Assembly: GCA_009746045.1 (NCBI GenBank)
Contig: RPFO01001828.1
Location: 1-44,748 of the forward strand
Length of the DNA: 44,748 nucleotides
Origin: Mesostigma viride
Lineage: Eukaryota; Streptophyta; Mesostigmatophyceae; Mesostigmatales; Mesostigmataceae
Direction: 5' to 3'
Under the pieces are notes generated by a model, which was given only the letters and a program-made list of their open reading frames with translations, had not been told where the DNA came from and made no database searches. How positions within the stretch are numbered: position 1 is the stretch's first letter; the number at the start of each line of letters is the position of its first letter. Shown here in pieces: positions 1 through 9,400 of this stretch. The position numbers were made by a program, and so were the translations under genes.

Positions 1-830
1 GAGAGATTACCAGTTCCCGTGTACCTGCGCCGACGGAATCGTTGGTCGTCGGTGTATCGTGGCGGTCGAGCTTGAACGTCAGAACGTATACGACGCGCCT
101 CTCCGCGAGCGAGTTCGCGGTCCGTTGGACAGCGAAAGCGCCGACAGACTGAAGCCGACGACCGGCGCGCTGAACGTGGCCGTCACGAGCACGGGCGAGT
201 CGTACGTTTCCGCCGGTGCGGTCGTCGTCAGTCCCACGGTCAGGGGAGGGAGGTACGTGAACGAAATGGTGTTCGATGCCAGGTTGGTGACCCCCGGGGA
301 CGTACCGAACACGCTTACCAGTCCCGCGCCGACGGAAATCCTCGTGGCGGTGTACGGCGCGGTCGATTGAACGTAGAACGTATACGACGCGCCCTCTCCC
401 GCGAGCGAGTTCGCGGTCCCGTTGGACAGCGAAAGCGCCGACAGACTGAAGCCGACGACCGGCGCGCTGAACGTGGCCGTCACGAGCACGGGCGAGTCGT
501 ACGTCCGCCGGTGCGGTCGTCGTCAGTCCACGGTCAGGGGAGGGAGGTACGTGAACGAAATGGTGTTCGATGCCAGGTTGGTGACCCCGGGGACGTACCG
601 AACACGCTTACCAGTCCCGCGCCGACGGAAATCCTCGTGGCGGTGTACGGCGCGGTCGATTGAACGTAGAACGTATACGACGCGCCCTCTCCCGCGAGCG
701 AGTTCGCGGTCCCGTTGGACAGCGAAAGCGCCGACAGACTGAAGCCGACGACCGGCGCGCTGAACGTGGCCGTCACGAGCACGGGCGAGTCGTACGTCTC
801 CGCCGGTGCCTCCGTCGTCAATTCCACGGT
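1..830. repeat. Tandem ~297-bp repeats encoding Ig-like domains
   Basis: Nearly three copies of a 297-bp unit (99 codons). The marker AGCGAAAGCGCCGACAGACT recurs at 131, 428 and 721, giving spacings of 297 and 293. The copies differ mainly by one-base gains or losses in short C or G runs and by a diverged edge near 800-835. The left window edge cuts the array, so the true copy number is unknown. Confidence 0.9.
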
Positions 831-903
831 CGGGGGGGACCGGAGCTTTCCGCCGAGATCTATGTCTTCTCGTGGCGTGTGGAGCGATGCCTATCGGCCT
901 CAT
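1..903 (-). CDS. Ig-like repeat surface protein, partial and frame-broken
   Basis: The gene runs off the left edge. It encodes near-identical ~99-residue repeats with the pattern VTATFSAPVVGFSLSALSLS, then SYTFYVQSTAPYTATRISV, then SFTYLPPLTV. This looks like the bacterial Ig-like domains (Big_12-like) of adhesins, where 'VTxTFSxPVxGF' opens each domain. Reading frame breaks occur within each copy (GTCC versus GTCCC, a five- versus four-C run, a seven-C run near 830-840), so no single frame spans the region. The only upstream ATG I find is at 903, in a different frame from the first repeat, so the start is uncertain. No signal peptide is visible. Inferred role: virion surface or fibre protein, in keeping with two larger beta-rich genes downstream on the same strand. 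Confidence 0.6.
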
Positions 904-1217
904 GAATCGGTCTGTATATGGGTAAGACATATTTGGTCTCGTCGCGCCCTCGTGAGCGGGTCGCGGCGTGTCGCCCGTCGATCGCATCGTGCCGGATCTT
1001 GACGACCGACGACACGGTGCTTCGTCCGGTCGGGCGAGGGGAATATATGCGAGTAGGATGAGGGTCGACCCCGTCCGACGGTGCGGGATGCACACGCGCT
1101 CGTCCTACTCGTTCATGAAAGCCGGGCGAGATTCGCCGTGGTCGGCACGGCGGGGATCGTGACGGACGCGCGCGCGCGCGGGATTTGGCGGAGGCCATCG
1201 TGTGTAATATCCTCGAC
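904..1217. other. Intergenic region between divergent genes
   Basis: No convincing coding stretch. It holds AT-rich patches in a GC-rich background (TGTATATGGG near 910, GGAATATATGCG near 1040) that could serve as promoters for the flanking divergent genes, and a short alternating CG tract around 1166-1180. Confidence 0.4.
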
Positions 1218-1790
1218 ATGACGTGTCGCCGCGCGAACGAGTTCCTTACGCACAACCCCGACACGGCGAGACCGGCGCCCGTGCTGGCGATCGTCAACGC
1301 CGCCCTGCGCGTCGAGACCATGGGTCACATGGACCGACCCGATCTCGAGGCGGAGGTTGCGGCGACGCGGCGGATCATCGCGGGACTCGACGGCGACGAC
1401 GCGGCGAGCGAGGAGGGGCTGGAGGAGGACCGAAGCGGGGAGGGTGAGGAAAGGGCGACGGGTCCGCGGCGGACTCGGAGGACTGGACGGAGGAATTCGT
1501 CAAGGAGGCCTTGCGCGCGTGAACGACCCGACCGTCCCGTCCCTTCGTGTCCGTGCGCGAACTGCGGACTCCTGCCGGCCGCCGCGCGGAGGTGGGAAGA
1601 GTGGGAGCCGAAGGACTCGCTCCTCCGCTCTCTGAAGGAGCGCATGCCCGAGATCGGGTGGCACGCGTTGACCCAGTGCGTCGACTTGGGCGAGCTGGAC
1701 CCTCGCGACTTCGGGGCCGTCACGGCCTCCGGTGTCGCGTCCGGGTGCCCGTCGCGCGTCGACGAGTCGGCGTCTTCGACCACGGATTGA
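1218..1790 (+). CDS. Hypothetical protein with CPCANC cysteine cluster
   Basis: I do not recognise this gene. The first ATG is at 1218 (MTCRRANEFL); an open frame extends upstream only with a non-ATG start. Residues 1-75 and the last ~80 residues have ordinary composition in one frame. In between (about 1445-1520) that frame becomes arginine-rich, while another frame reads a plausible acidic segment ending in TGA at 1520. This suggests two compensating indels or two adjacent genes. The second half starts with CPCANC, a possible metal site, followed by a Trp- and Leu-rich helical stretch. The 3' end overlaps the convergent minus-strand gene by about 70 bp. Confidence 0.5.
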   Translation: MTCRRANEFLTHNPDTARPAPVLAIVNAALRVETMGHMDRPDLEAEVAATRRIIAGLDGDDAASEEGLEEDRSGEGEERATGPRRTRRTGRRNSSRRPCARERPDRPVPSCPCANCGLLPAAARRWEEWEPKDSLLRSLKERMPEIGWHALTQCVDLGELDPRDFGAVTASGVASGCPSRVDESASSTTD

Positions 1791-3662
1791 TCGGCCCGCG
1801 TCGGCCCGTTCTCCTTGCACCTGGCGCGTCGTCCCGCGTCGACCTCGACTTCGACGTCGGACGCGACGAGGCGCGGCGGTAATACGAGGCGTCCGCGTTG
1901 TGCCTGGCGGGGTCGGCGGCCGGGTTCGCGATCTCGATCCTTTCGTCCGCGTACGGCTCGTCCGGATCGTCCGGGTCGTCCGGGTCGTCGTACCCCTCGC
2001 TCGCGGCGGACGTCGTGACCGGGTCTTCGGTCGGATCGCGCGCGTCCTCAATCGCCTCGCGCGCCGCCGCCATCGCCTCTCGGATCCTGGTCATCCGTTC
2101 GTCCGCGCGTTCGTTGGCCTTGCGCGCGCGCTCCTCGGCGGTCGCTTTCCCCTTCGCGTACTCGCGACTCGGGGGTCTCCCGGTGCAAGAGACACACTTG
2201 TTTGAGGTGCTCGGCGCCCGGCCAGAAGTTGCCCTTGCGGAACTGGTCGAGCAGTTCCGCGCCGTACTTGTGCTCGGCGCGGAGGTGGGCGTAATCGGCG
2301 GCGTTCATGGACGAATGCGCCCTGCCCTTCAGGTAATGCTCGATGTTCCGCCACGCGAGGAACGTCTCGTTGTCCAACTCGCGCTTGCCGCACACACGTC
2401 CGCCCTGTTTGATCAGGGCCGCGATCGACTTCCGTTCGCCTTCTTGACCGGCGCGCGGCCGTCCTTGCCCGGCCGTCCGTCCTCGTGGCGTAGAGACGCC
2501 GCCCGGCGACCCACGTGTCGTACTCGTGCTCCAAGGTCCCGCGGCCCGTCCGTCCGGCTTTCCTCGCCCCCGCGTTGGCGCGATCTCCGCTCTTGGCCCC
2601 GGCGCCCCTCGCCCCGTCTCCGGGCTCGTCGACGACTCGCGCCGCGGGACCGGGCGCGACCGACACGACCTGCCGGGTGCGACCCCTCCGTCCTCCTCGG
2701 TTCTTCTCGCGACGGGGCGCGATCGACGGACACGGGCTGCCGGGGTTGTGCGACCCCCTCCGCCCTCCTCGGTTCCTCTCGCGCAACGGATTCGTGGACG
2801 CGGCTCGCCTTTTTTTGCGCCTCCTTTTCCGCGCGTCTAGCCCGTCTCTCCTCGTTCAGCGCGCGCTTCTCGGCTCGATAGGCCTTGCGAGATTGCGCCG
2901 CCTTTCCCATTTCGAGCACCGCGTCGGACAGATATCGGAGGGCTTCGTTCTCCGAGTCCATCTCCGCGGCCCGTTTCGCTAAGTCCGCGAGTTCTGTCCT
3001 CCTGGAGTTCTTTGTGGGGTTTCGGACGAAACTGACCGGATCCATCTGGACGAGATCCGGGAAGGACCGGTTGTACATTTTCGCGGTCTCGGCGAGGTAC
3101 CTCTCGTACCTTTCCCTCTTCTCCTCGGCTTTCTCTCGCTCTCGCGCTTCCCGCCTCGCGTCCTGACTTTGTCGAAGCGCGGCCAGTTCGGTCGCGGCCG
3201 CGTGGGGGTTGGCCATCGGATTCCGCGCCGGTTCGCTCAGCTTCTCCTTGATTATCCCCCTGACCTGGTCGAGCATCCTCTTTTTCGCCGTTTCGTGGTT
3301 GTAATCGAGCTTGCCTTGAGCGATTTCTTCGGCCGCACGGCGTAGGCGTCCGAGATTCGGGTCGTCCGGGTTGTTGGCGTCGATCTTCGCGTGGTAGGGG
3401 GCGACGTTGTTATAGGTCGGGACGAACTCGTTCAGAAGCCTCTGGACGCGAGCGTCGTCGTAGTCGCCGATCCGTCTGTCGAATTTGTCGAACTCGTCCG
3501 CCCGCGTCGTGTGCGTCCTGCGTCGAGCGACCCGCGGCGGACGCTCGTCCTCGTGCGCGCGACGATGTTCTTTCGCGCGACCGTCTTCCGTGCGGCCTTC
3601 CGCGGTCTTGCGCGCGCGGACGTCGATCGCGTCGACGTGCGTCTGGATCGGTTCGGGGGCAT
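1720..3662 (-). CDS. Large charged coiled-coil protein, frame-broken
   Basis: I do not recognise this protein of roughly 640 residues. Coding character continues from an ATG at 3662, just downstream of a TATATATA box, but the frame changes right after the start (G5 run on the plus strand at 3655-3659) and again near 2700, 2460, 2410 and 2140. The N-terminal part is rich in R, E and K. Around 3100-3250 there is a long heptad-like Arg/Glu helix likely to be coiled coil. The middle contains an aromatic helical segment (LAWRNIEHYLKGRAHSSM), and the C-terminal part has an Asp/Pro-rich linker (DDPDDPDDPDEP) and a basic tail. It could be a virion core or DNA-associated protein, but that is only composition-based inference. 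Confidence 0.55.
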
Positions 3663-3758
3663 TCTCTCTCTATATATATGTGATCACGCGCGCGGCGCTC
3701 GTACAACAGTAGGAGTAGAAAAGAGAATTCCGCGCCCTGCGAGCGCGGAGAAAAAAAG
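3663..3758. promoter_or_regulatory. Divergent promoter region with TATATATA box
   Basis: A 96-bp gap between genes starting at 3662 (minus) and 3759 (plus). It contains CTCTCTCTATATATATGTG at 3664-3682; the TATATATA core reads as a TATA box on both strands, about 10 bp from the minus ATG and about 80 bp from the plus ATG. An A7 run immediately precedes the plus start codon. Confidence 0.5.
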
Positions 3759-4720
3759 ATGTCCTCAGTATACGCGGGTCGAGCGGCGGACCGCGTCGGA
3801 GGTCGCGCGCGAATGAACGCGCAAAGGGTCGCCAGGAACTACCCCCGGTTCTGGCTGACCGCGCGGGACATGAACAGGGTCCCGTGGCGGCCTTTCGGAA
3901 AGACCACCGTGGACGATCTGCGACGGTTCGGCAAGTTTCGAGGGCTCGTATTGTACAGAGGACTGCGGAAGAGGTGCATGGAGTGCGCTCTGTGGCTCCA
4001 TCAGCGCGCGTGCGTGATCCAGCGGTGGGTCCGTTCCGTCGTGTTGCCGTACCGCCGCGCCAGAGAGGCCGTGCGGAGGAGGGTGTGCATGCGGCCGCGC
4101 AACGCGGAGGATCCCATCACGTTGGAACCGCTGCCGCCGAAAGAGAGGGTGTTCAAGTTCGTGCGCCCCGATCGCAGGGTCGCGGGGTTCGACGCGGTCA
4201 AGCTGGCCGAGTACGTCGTCGCGTCGGGGACGTTCGAGGACCCCGTCACCAGGTACCCTTTCCACCCGGTCGACTTGCTGCGATTGGACCGGCAGGTGCG
4301 GGACTTGGGGTATCAGCGCCTCTCCACGTTGGAGCTGTGGAAGCGGCCGGATTTCGTCCGGGCGATGCGAGAGAGGGAGTCGCTCGTCGCGGGGATGGAG
4401 CGCATGACGGGCGACGTCGTCGAGATGATGATCGACCTGTCCAAATACCCGACCGGCGAGGCGGCCGCGCTCCTGAGGTCGGAATATTACCCGCAGTTCT
4501 GTTCGAATTTTGTGCAGTTGTCGATGGTGGACGTCCACGCGGCGGAGTGCGGCGGTCGGGATACATCGCGCGCGTGAGAGATGAAATGCGGCGAGTGGCC
4601 GCCGAAGAAGAGTCCGCCGCGAAAACGGAGAGGACCGAATTTCTGAGAGAATTGGCTGTCATGTTATCGTGCGACGCGCGCGTGATGCGATTCGTCGTCA
4701 CGGGAGGCTTTTATGGTTAA
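3759..4720 (+). CDS. U-box/RING-like protein with IQ-like helix
   Basis: About 320 residues. A basic N-terminal region contains an IQ-like helix (ACVIQRWVRSVVLPYRR, ~84-100). It is followed at ~118-168 by the pattern DPITLEPL, then FKFVRPD, GFDAVKLAEYV and EDPVTRYPF. This is the layout of a degenerate U-box/RING-like module that recurs in giant viruses ('DPIT ... GFD...L..Y ... NPyTR'). In U-box proteins this fold recruits ubiquitin-conjugating enzymes, but no zinc ligands are visible, so E3 activity is inference. The frame must shift near 4545: the first frame ends at 4577 while the downstream 45 residues continue in another frame to TAA at 4720. A 3' hairpin lies 11 bp after the stop. Confidence 0.6.
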
Positions 4721-4730
4721 TAAATGTCGC

Positions 4731-4748
4731 GAATAAAGCGGTTTATTC
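4731..4748. terminator. AATAAA hairpin between convergent genes
   Basis: Perfect inverted repeat GAATAAA-GCGG-TTTATTC: 7-bp stem and 4-nt loop, placed between the plus-strand stop at 4720 and the minus-strand stop at 4743. It presents AATAAA on both strands, as expected of a shared bidirectional 3'-end signal like the hairpin polyadenylation sites known in mimiviruses. Confidence 0.65.
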
Positions 4749-5051
4749 AATGATTACGATGATATCATCACGGTGCATCGACTTGTCTCTGCGTGTCTCC
4801 TCCCCTCTTTGGACACCGAATCTGTTTGCGAACTCGGCGGGGGTGGGGTTGCGTTCGGGGTTGGACGAGGCTCGCTCGCACGCGGCCGCCACGAGGTCTT
4901 GTCCCTCTTTGGTCATCATCCAAGTGTGCTGGTCGTTGTAATGCCGGATCCACTTCTGGTACGTGCCGAAGGCGCTTTTGCACGAATAGGACGGACATTT
5001 GAACGGTCTCTTCGCGACCGTCGAAGGGGTCGAAGGGGAAGTTTCCTCCAT
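4743..5051 (-). CDS. Small C2H2 zinc-finger protein
   Basis: 102 residues from ATG at 5051. It contains one clear C2H2-type finger at residues 19-42: CPSYSC, AFGTYQKWIRH, HYNDQH, giving C-x4-C-x12-H-x4-H. Single C2H2 fingers bind DNA, RNA or protein; no further domain is visible. The C-terminal half is charged and ends in IIVIIE. Another ATG at 5079 lies in a different frame, so I chose 5051. The stop codon lies inside the shared hairpin. Its position at the end of the minus-strand surface-gene cluster says little about its role. A transcription regulator is the natural guess. Confidence 0.65.
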   Translation of the reverse strand: MEETSPSTPSTVAKRPFKCPSYSCKSAFGTYQKWIRHYNDQHTWMMTKEGQDLVAAACERASSNPERNPTPAEFANRFGVQRGEETRRDKSMHRDDIIVIIE

Positions 5052-5128
5052 CGTCGGCGCATACAAACAGCGCAGACATTGTGGGGAGACGTGACGCGAC
5101 GTCGCGCGTCGGCGTCCGCTCGCGCCCC

Positions 5129-6348
5129 TCAGGCCACGACGCGCATGTTGCGGCTCACCTGCAAGGTCCGGGTCTGGACCACCGGGGCGCCCGGGTTCAG
5201 AGGGTCGGACACGTACGACATTTTGTACGCCGACTCCCCGGCCCGCACGCGGAACAGTAGGAGGCCCTCGGTCACCAGGACGGGGGTGAGGTCGCTCTTC
5301 AGGATCTGCCACTCCGTCAGGCTCAGACGCACGCGGAACGTGTACTCGTTGACCTTGACGAAATCGTACGCGCCCGGGCCGGACGCCGGGTTTTTGGGGA
5401 GCAGGCCGGCCTCTAGTCCGCCTGCGTAGTCGTTGTTGTCCAGCGGGAAGAAGATGATGTCCAGTTTGTCCATCCCGAAGTTCGCCGTCGTGTTGGCGTC
5501 GTTGTGTTCGGCCAGCTTGACCGGGTGATTCCATTGGACTTCCACGTAGATTTCGCCGTCCACGATTATGAACCCGCCGCTCGTCGCCGGCGTCGTCAGG
5601 TTTGGTGGTGCGCCCTCGAGCGGGAAGATGTCGAACGACAGCGGGGTCGCGAGCAGTTGGAAGAGCGTCGACGCGGACCGGGCCAAGTTTCCGCGTCCGG
5701 CCGAGTCCGCCACCGCGTCGCTCGGGAACGTCGCCGTGATCGTGCCCGTGTTGATGCCGTACACCGACAGGTCGCCGTAGGCCAAGACGAATTGAGGATG
5801 TAATCCTTGCCCTGTTCGCCGCCTTCCGCGTCCGCGAGCGTGAAGTTCTTGATCCTGCCCTCGGATCGCAGCGTGCCGTCGTTGAACACGCGGTTCAGAC
5901 TGTCCGTCAATGTGATCTGGAGGAGGTTCGGGTCCGTGAAGTTCACGGCCGCGGGGAAGTGGAACCCGACCTCGAACGTGGCCTCCGTCGGCGTCCGTAT
6001 AAACGGCAACTCGCCGATGCTGAAGCGGGGAACGAGCGGTTCCGGTCGGTTCATCGGGAACGACAGGGCGCTGGGCGCGGCGGGGATGCCGGTCAGTGCG
6101 CTCTTCGTGTGCCCCTGGTCCATGTTCAGCGTGAGGACGCCTTTGGTCACGAACTTGGGGATCTCCGAGGTCACGACGGTGACGGAGTAGTTCTTGTCGT
6201 CCTCGCGTTGGATGGACGCGATCGGGAGGGGCATCGTGATTCCCTCCTGGTCGTCGCGGAAAGTGGCGCGGATCGAGGTCGTGGCGGCGCCCGGGGTCGA
6301 GAAGTCGGTCACGGGGGACTGGTATTGGAGGGGGATGGTGACGGACAT
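5129..6348 (-). CDS. Beta-rich surface protein, frame-broken once
   Basis: About 406 residues from ATG at 6348 to the stop at 5129. One frame covers 6348 to about 5800, the other about 5800 to 5129, so a single-base indel near 5795-5800 is likely. The protein is rich in Thr, Val, Phe and Pro with alternating hydrophobic patterns (TEATFEVGFHFPAAVNF, TFRVRLSLTEWQIL) typical of Ig-like or jelly-roll beta domains. The same texture occurs in the giant fibre gene ending 70 bp upstream, so the two are probably related virion surface proteins expressed together. No enzyme motif, signal peptide or membrane segment is visible. I do not recognise a named family. Confidence 0.6.
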
Positions 6349-6418
6349 CGCGGAGGGAGGGACTCGCGCGCCGACGGGTCGTTACCCTACGCGGCGATTA
6401 AAAAAGGCGATGCCTGGT

Positions 6419-9400
6419 CTAGAATATCGGGAACTCGAGACCGTTGAGCGGCGACGTGCCGAATGGTATGGGTACATTCACCTTCTGGTACACCGGGAAC
6501 GCTTGGACGTTCTTCCCCGTCGCGCCTCCAGGGAGGTACGGACCGGTCACGGTGTCCGCGGGGATGGTGACGGTGTAAGATGTGGCCAAGACGGATGACA
6601 CGAGGGCGGGGAGAAGGGGGAAGGGTACGTCTATCATCCATTTTCCGGCATGTTCGGTCGTGTTGGCGCGGCAAGACGCGGTCTGTTTGTACGTGCTGCT
6701 GCCCTCGTTTAGCGTGACGATCGTCCACTCGACGTCCGCGTTGAATACCGTCACCGAGAGTTCGGTGTCCTCCGGTAAGAGGTCGAACACCACGAGTTTA
6801 TAGTCCGAGAAGCTCACTACCAGGTCGGAGAGCACGACGAGGGAAGGAATGACGGTCGAGTAGGCCGGGTTCGCGACCGTGAACCCTTTGGAATCCGTGA
6901 GCCACGACGCCGGATTCGTGATCGTCATTTGAAAGGTCGGAAACTTCGTGTGATCGCTGAGTCTTAGTTGGATCCATCGGAAGAAGCCGGCGCCGACGAA
7001 CACGGTGAACGTCTTGTCTTCGATGCTCGAAACGACGCTCAGGTACTGGCCGTACAATCTGCTTACGAGATCCGAATCCGTCGGGTCGGTCACGAAAATG
7101 GTATTCGATAGGAACGTCTGGGCGGTCGGGAAACTCGTGATCGTCCTCCCTGTACCGCTGTCCAACAGCTGAATGTTGATGTAGAGTCCGGCCGGTTCGC
7201 CGTGCTCGCCCTCCTCGAACAACACGAACTCCGTGTACCTCGCGGTCATGGGGAACAGGGGTTTCGGGAACAGCGCCGTGGCGCTGCCGATCGCCGTATG
7301 GGTCACGACGATCGCCGTGTCGTGACCGTATACCTGCTCGGCGCCGTCGTCCGGGTACCGGAAGAGAGACGACGCGGTGCCGAAGACCACCGACCCGCTC
7401 TGGATCGTGCACCTCGTGAACGTCACGTCGACCGTCGCGTTGGGGTACGACGGCGTCCCACGATCGCGCGTGTGTACGCGTAGTTCGTGGTCGGGAGGAC
7501 CGAGCCGTCCGATCCGCGCACTTCCACGGTGACGGCTTGTGCTGCCACGTCCGCGAGGTTCGTCGGGAACCGCGCGCATTTGGTGAAGTTCATCTGCAGT
7601 CGGAATACCTCGTCCCCCGTCTTGGTCACGGTCAATGCCGGGTTCAGATTGGGATCGAATAGCAAGGCGGGAGTTGGGAAAGGATTGACCTGTACGCTGA
7701 TCCCCTTGTCGTCTTTGATGCTTCCGTTGGACGTCAAAGCGAATCGGTAATGTCGAAGCATCGCGTTCGCGCCGTCGGGGTCGGTGGTCTCGCTGGAGAT
7801 CCGCGTCGGGGTCACCGTGCAACTCCATGTCCCGTCTGGGTTTTCGGCGAGGTCCGTCAACGGGATCGCCGCCGGGACGACCCCGATGCCAAGCGCGAGC
7901 GGCTGGAGTAGCAAGTTCCTGACGCTGGACGGGATCGTGCTCGTCGACGACAACGTCAACAGCAGCTGGTTGCCCGGACCCGCGTACGCGAGTGTCGGCG
8001 CGATTACGACGATCTCCGTGGCAAGTCCCGCGACCGTGAGGGTCGTCGCGGTCTCCGCGGTGACGATAAAGAACGTGTAGTCGCCGGAGACCGTCAGGAA
8101 TTCGGACCGGAGCGTGTACGCGAATCGGATCACGTCGGAAGCGAACGGGACGGTCGTCGCTCCGCTCGGATCTGACGAGGACGTCGGCGGACTCACCGTG
8201 TAGACGGCGCTGACGGTCTTCGCGTCCTGCGAGAGAACCGTGCTCCCGGGTTTGTACGCGACCGATAACGTTTGTCCCTGGTCATTCGTCGCTCGGAACG
8301 ACCGACACATGTTGAAGTTCTCCGTGATCGTCGCGCCGCCCGAGAGAGACGCTGGGTTAGGGAAAGTCGCGGTCAAACGGAAATCGTAGTTCGTGTCCGT
8401 CACCTTCTCGACGGTCGTCGAGGACGCGGCGAACCTCTCGATGACCGCGGAGGAACTCGGCGCGAATGAGATCTCCGTTCCGACGAACGGCGTCAGCGCC
8501 GAATATTGCGATACGACACCCGACGCGAGACTCGGGCGAAGGACCAGGCGGTTGGACGTCGCGCTGTATCCCCTCGGCGGCAAGCTGGCGATACCCAGTC
8601 GGGTGTCCAGGTGGAGAGTCTCGGTCCCCGCTCCCGACACGTACTTGAACCTCGCGGTCACGTCCGTCCGTTGCTCGGAAGTGGCGCCGTGTTCCAGAAC
8701 CGCTGTCAAACTCCAATCCGTGTCGCCGAACGTCAGGTACCCGTAACTGTTGGTCGCCGCGGGGGCGGGAGGAGTGAGCGTCGTGCCGTCCGTCATACGC
8801 ATCTGGACCGTGACGGGGATCGTGTACGGGTACGTCCTTGTTCTGTTCGTACCTGTCGAAATCGAGCGCGAACACGAACTGTTTCTTCGGGACCGGGGAC
8901 ACGGTCATCGAGAGCGACGAATCCGGGGTTCGGGACGGGAACGTCTCGTTCTTGCGTCCGAACGCGTCCGTCACCGTGCCTTGTCCCAGCCTTACCTCGA
9001 GCGCGGCGGGGTCTCCCTCGAGGACCGCGAACGTCACGACCGTCTCGGTCTTCGCGACGTTGGTCTCGATCGCGGTGATCCGGCTCCTCCACGACGCGTG
9101 GTTGAATTCCAGCAGCTCCTTAAAGGCGTCCGCGACGGGGGCGGTCGCCAGGGGTGGGAGTATGTCACCGCCATCGCTACTTGTCCCGGCGCGTTCGAGA
9201 CCGCCCGCATGGACGTCTGGAACTGTCCGAGCGGGGTGACGTCGCTGTTCAGCATGAACTCTCCTATGGACATTGCAAGCGTCGCGCCCGACATGTCGCG
9301 GAACGTCTTCGCGGGGTCCGCCGCAGCGTGGAGGAGTCCGCCGTTCACGGTCGCCCGGATCCGGACGGGGTTGGCGGGCGGGGTGAACGTGACGTCGCCC

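Noticed and set aside
59-905. Plus-strand open frames over the left-edge repeats
   Set aside because: The minus strand gives the clear Ig-like domain pattern; the plus frames are shadows.
3391-3816. Plus-strand open frame before the U-box-like gene
   Set aside because: It overlaps coding sequence of the minus-strand charged protein and has no homopolymer-independent coding signature.
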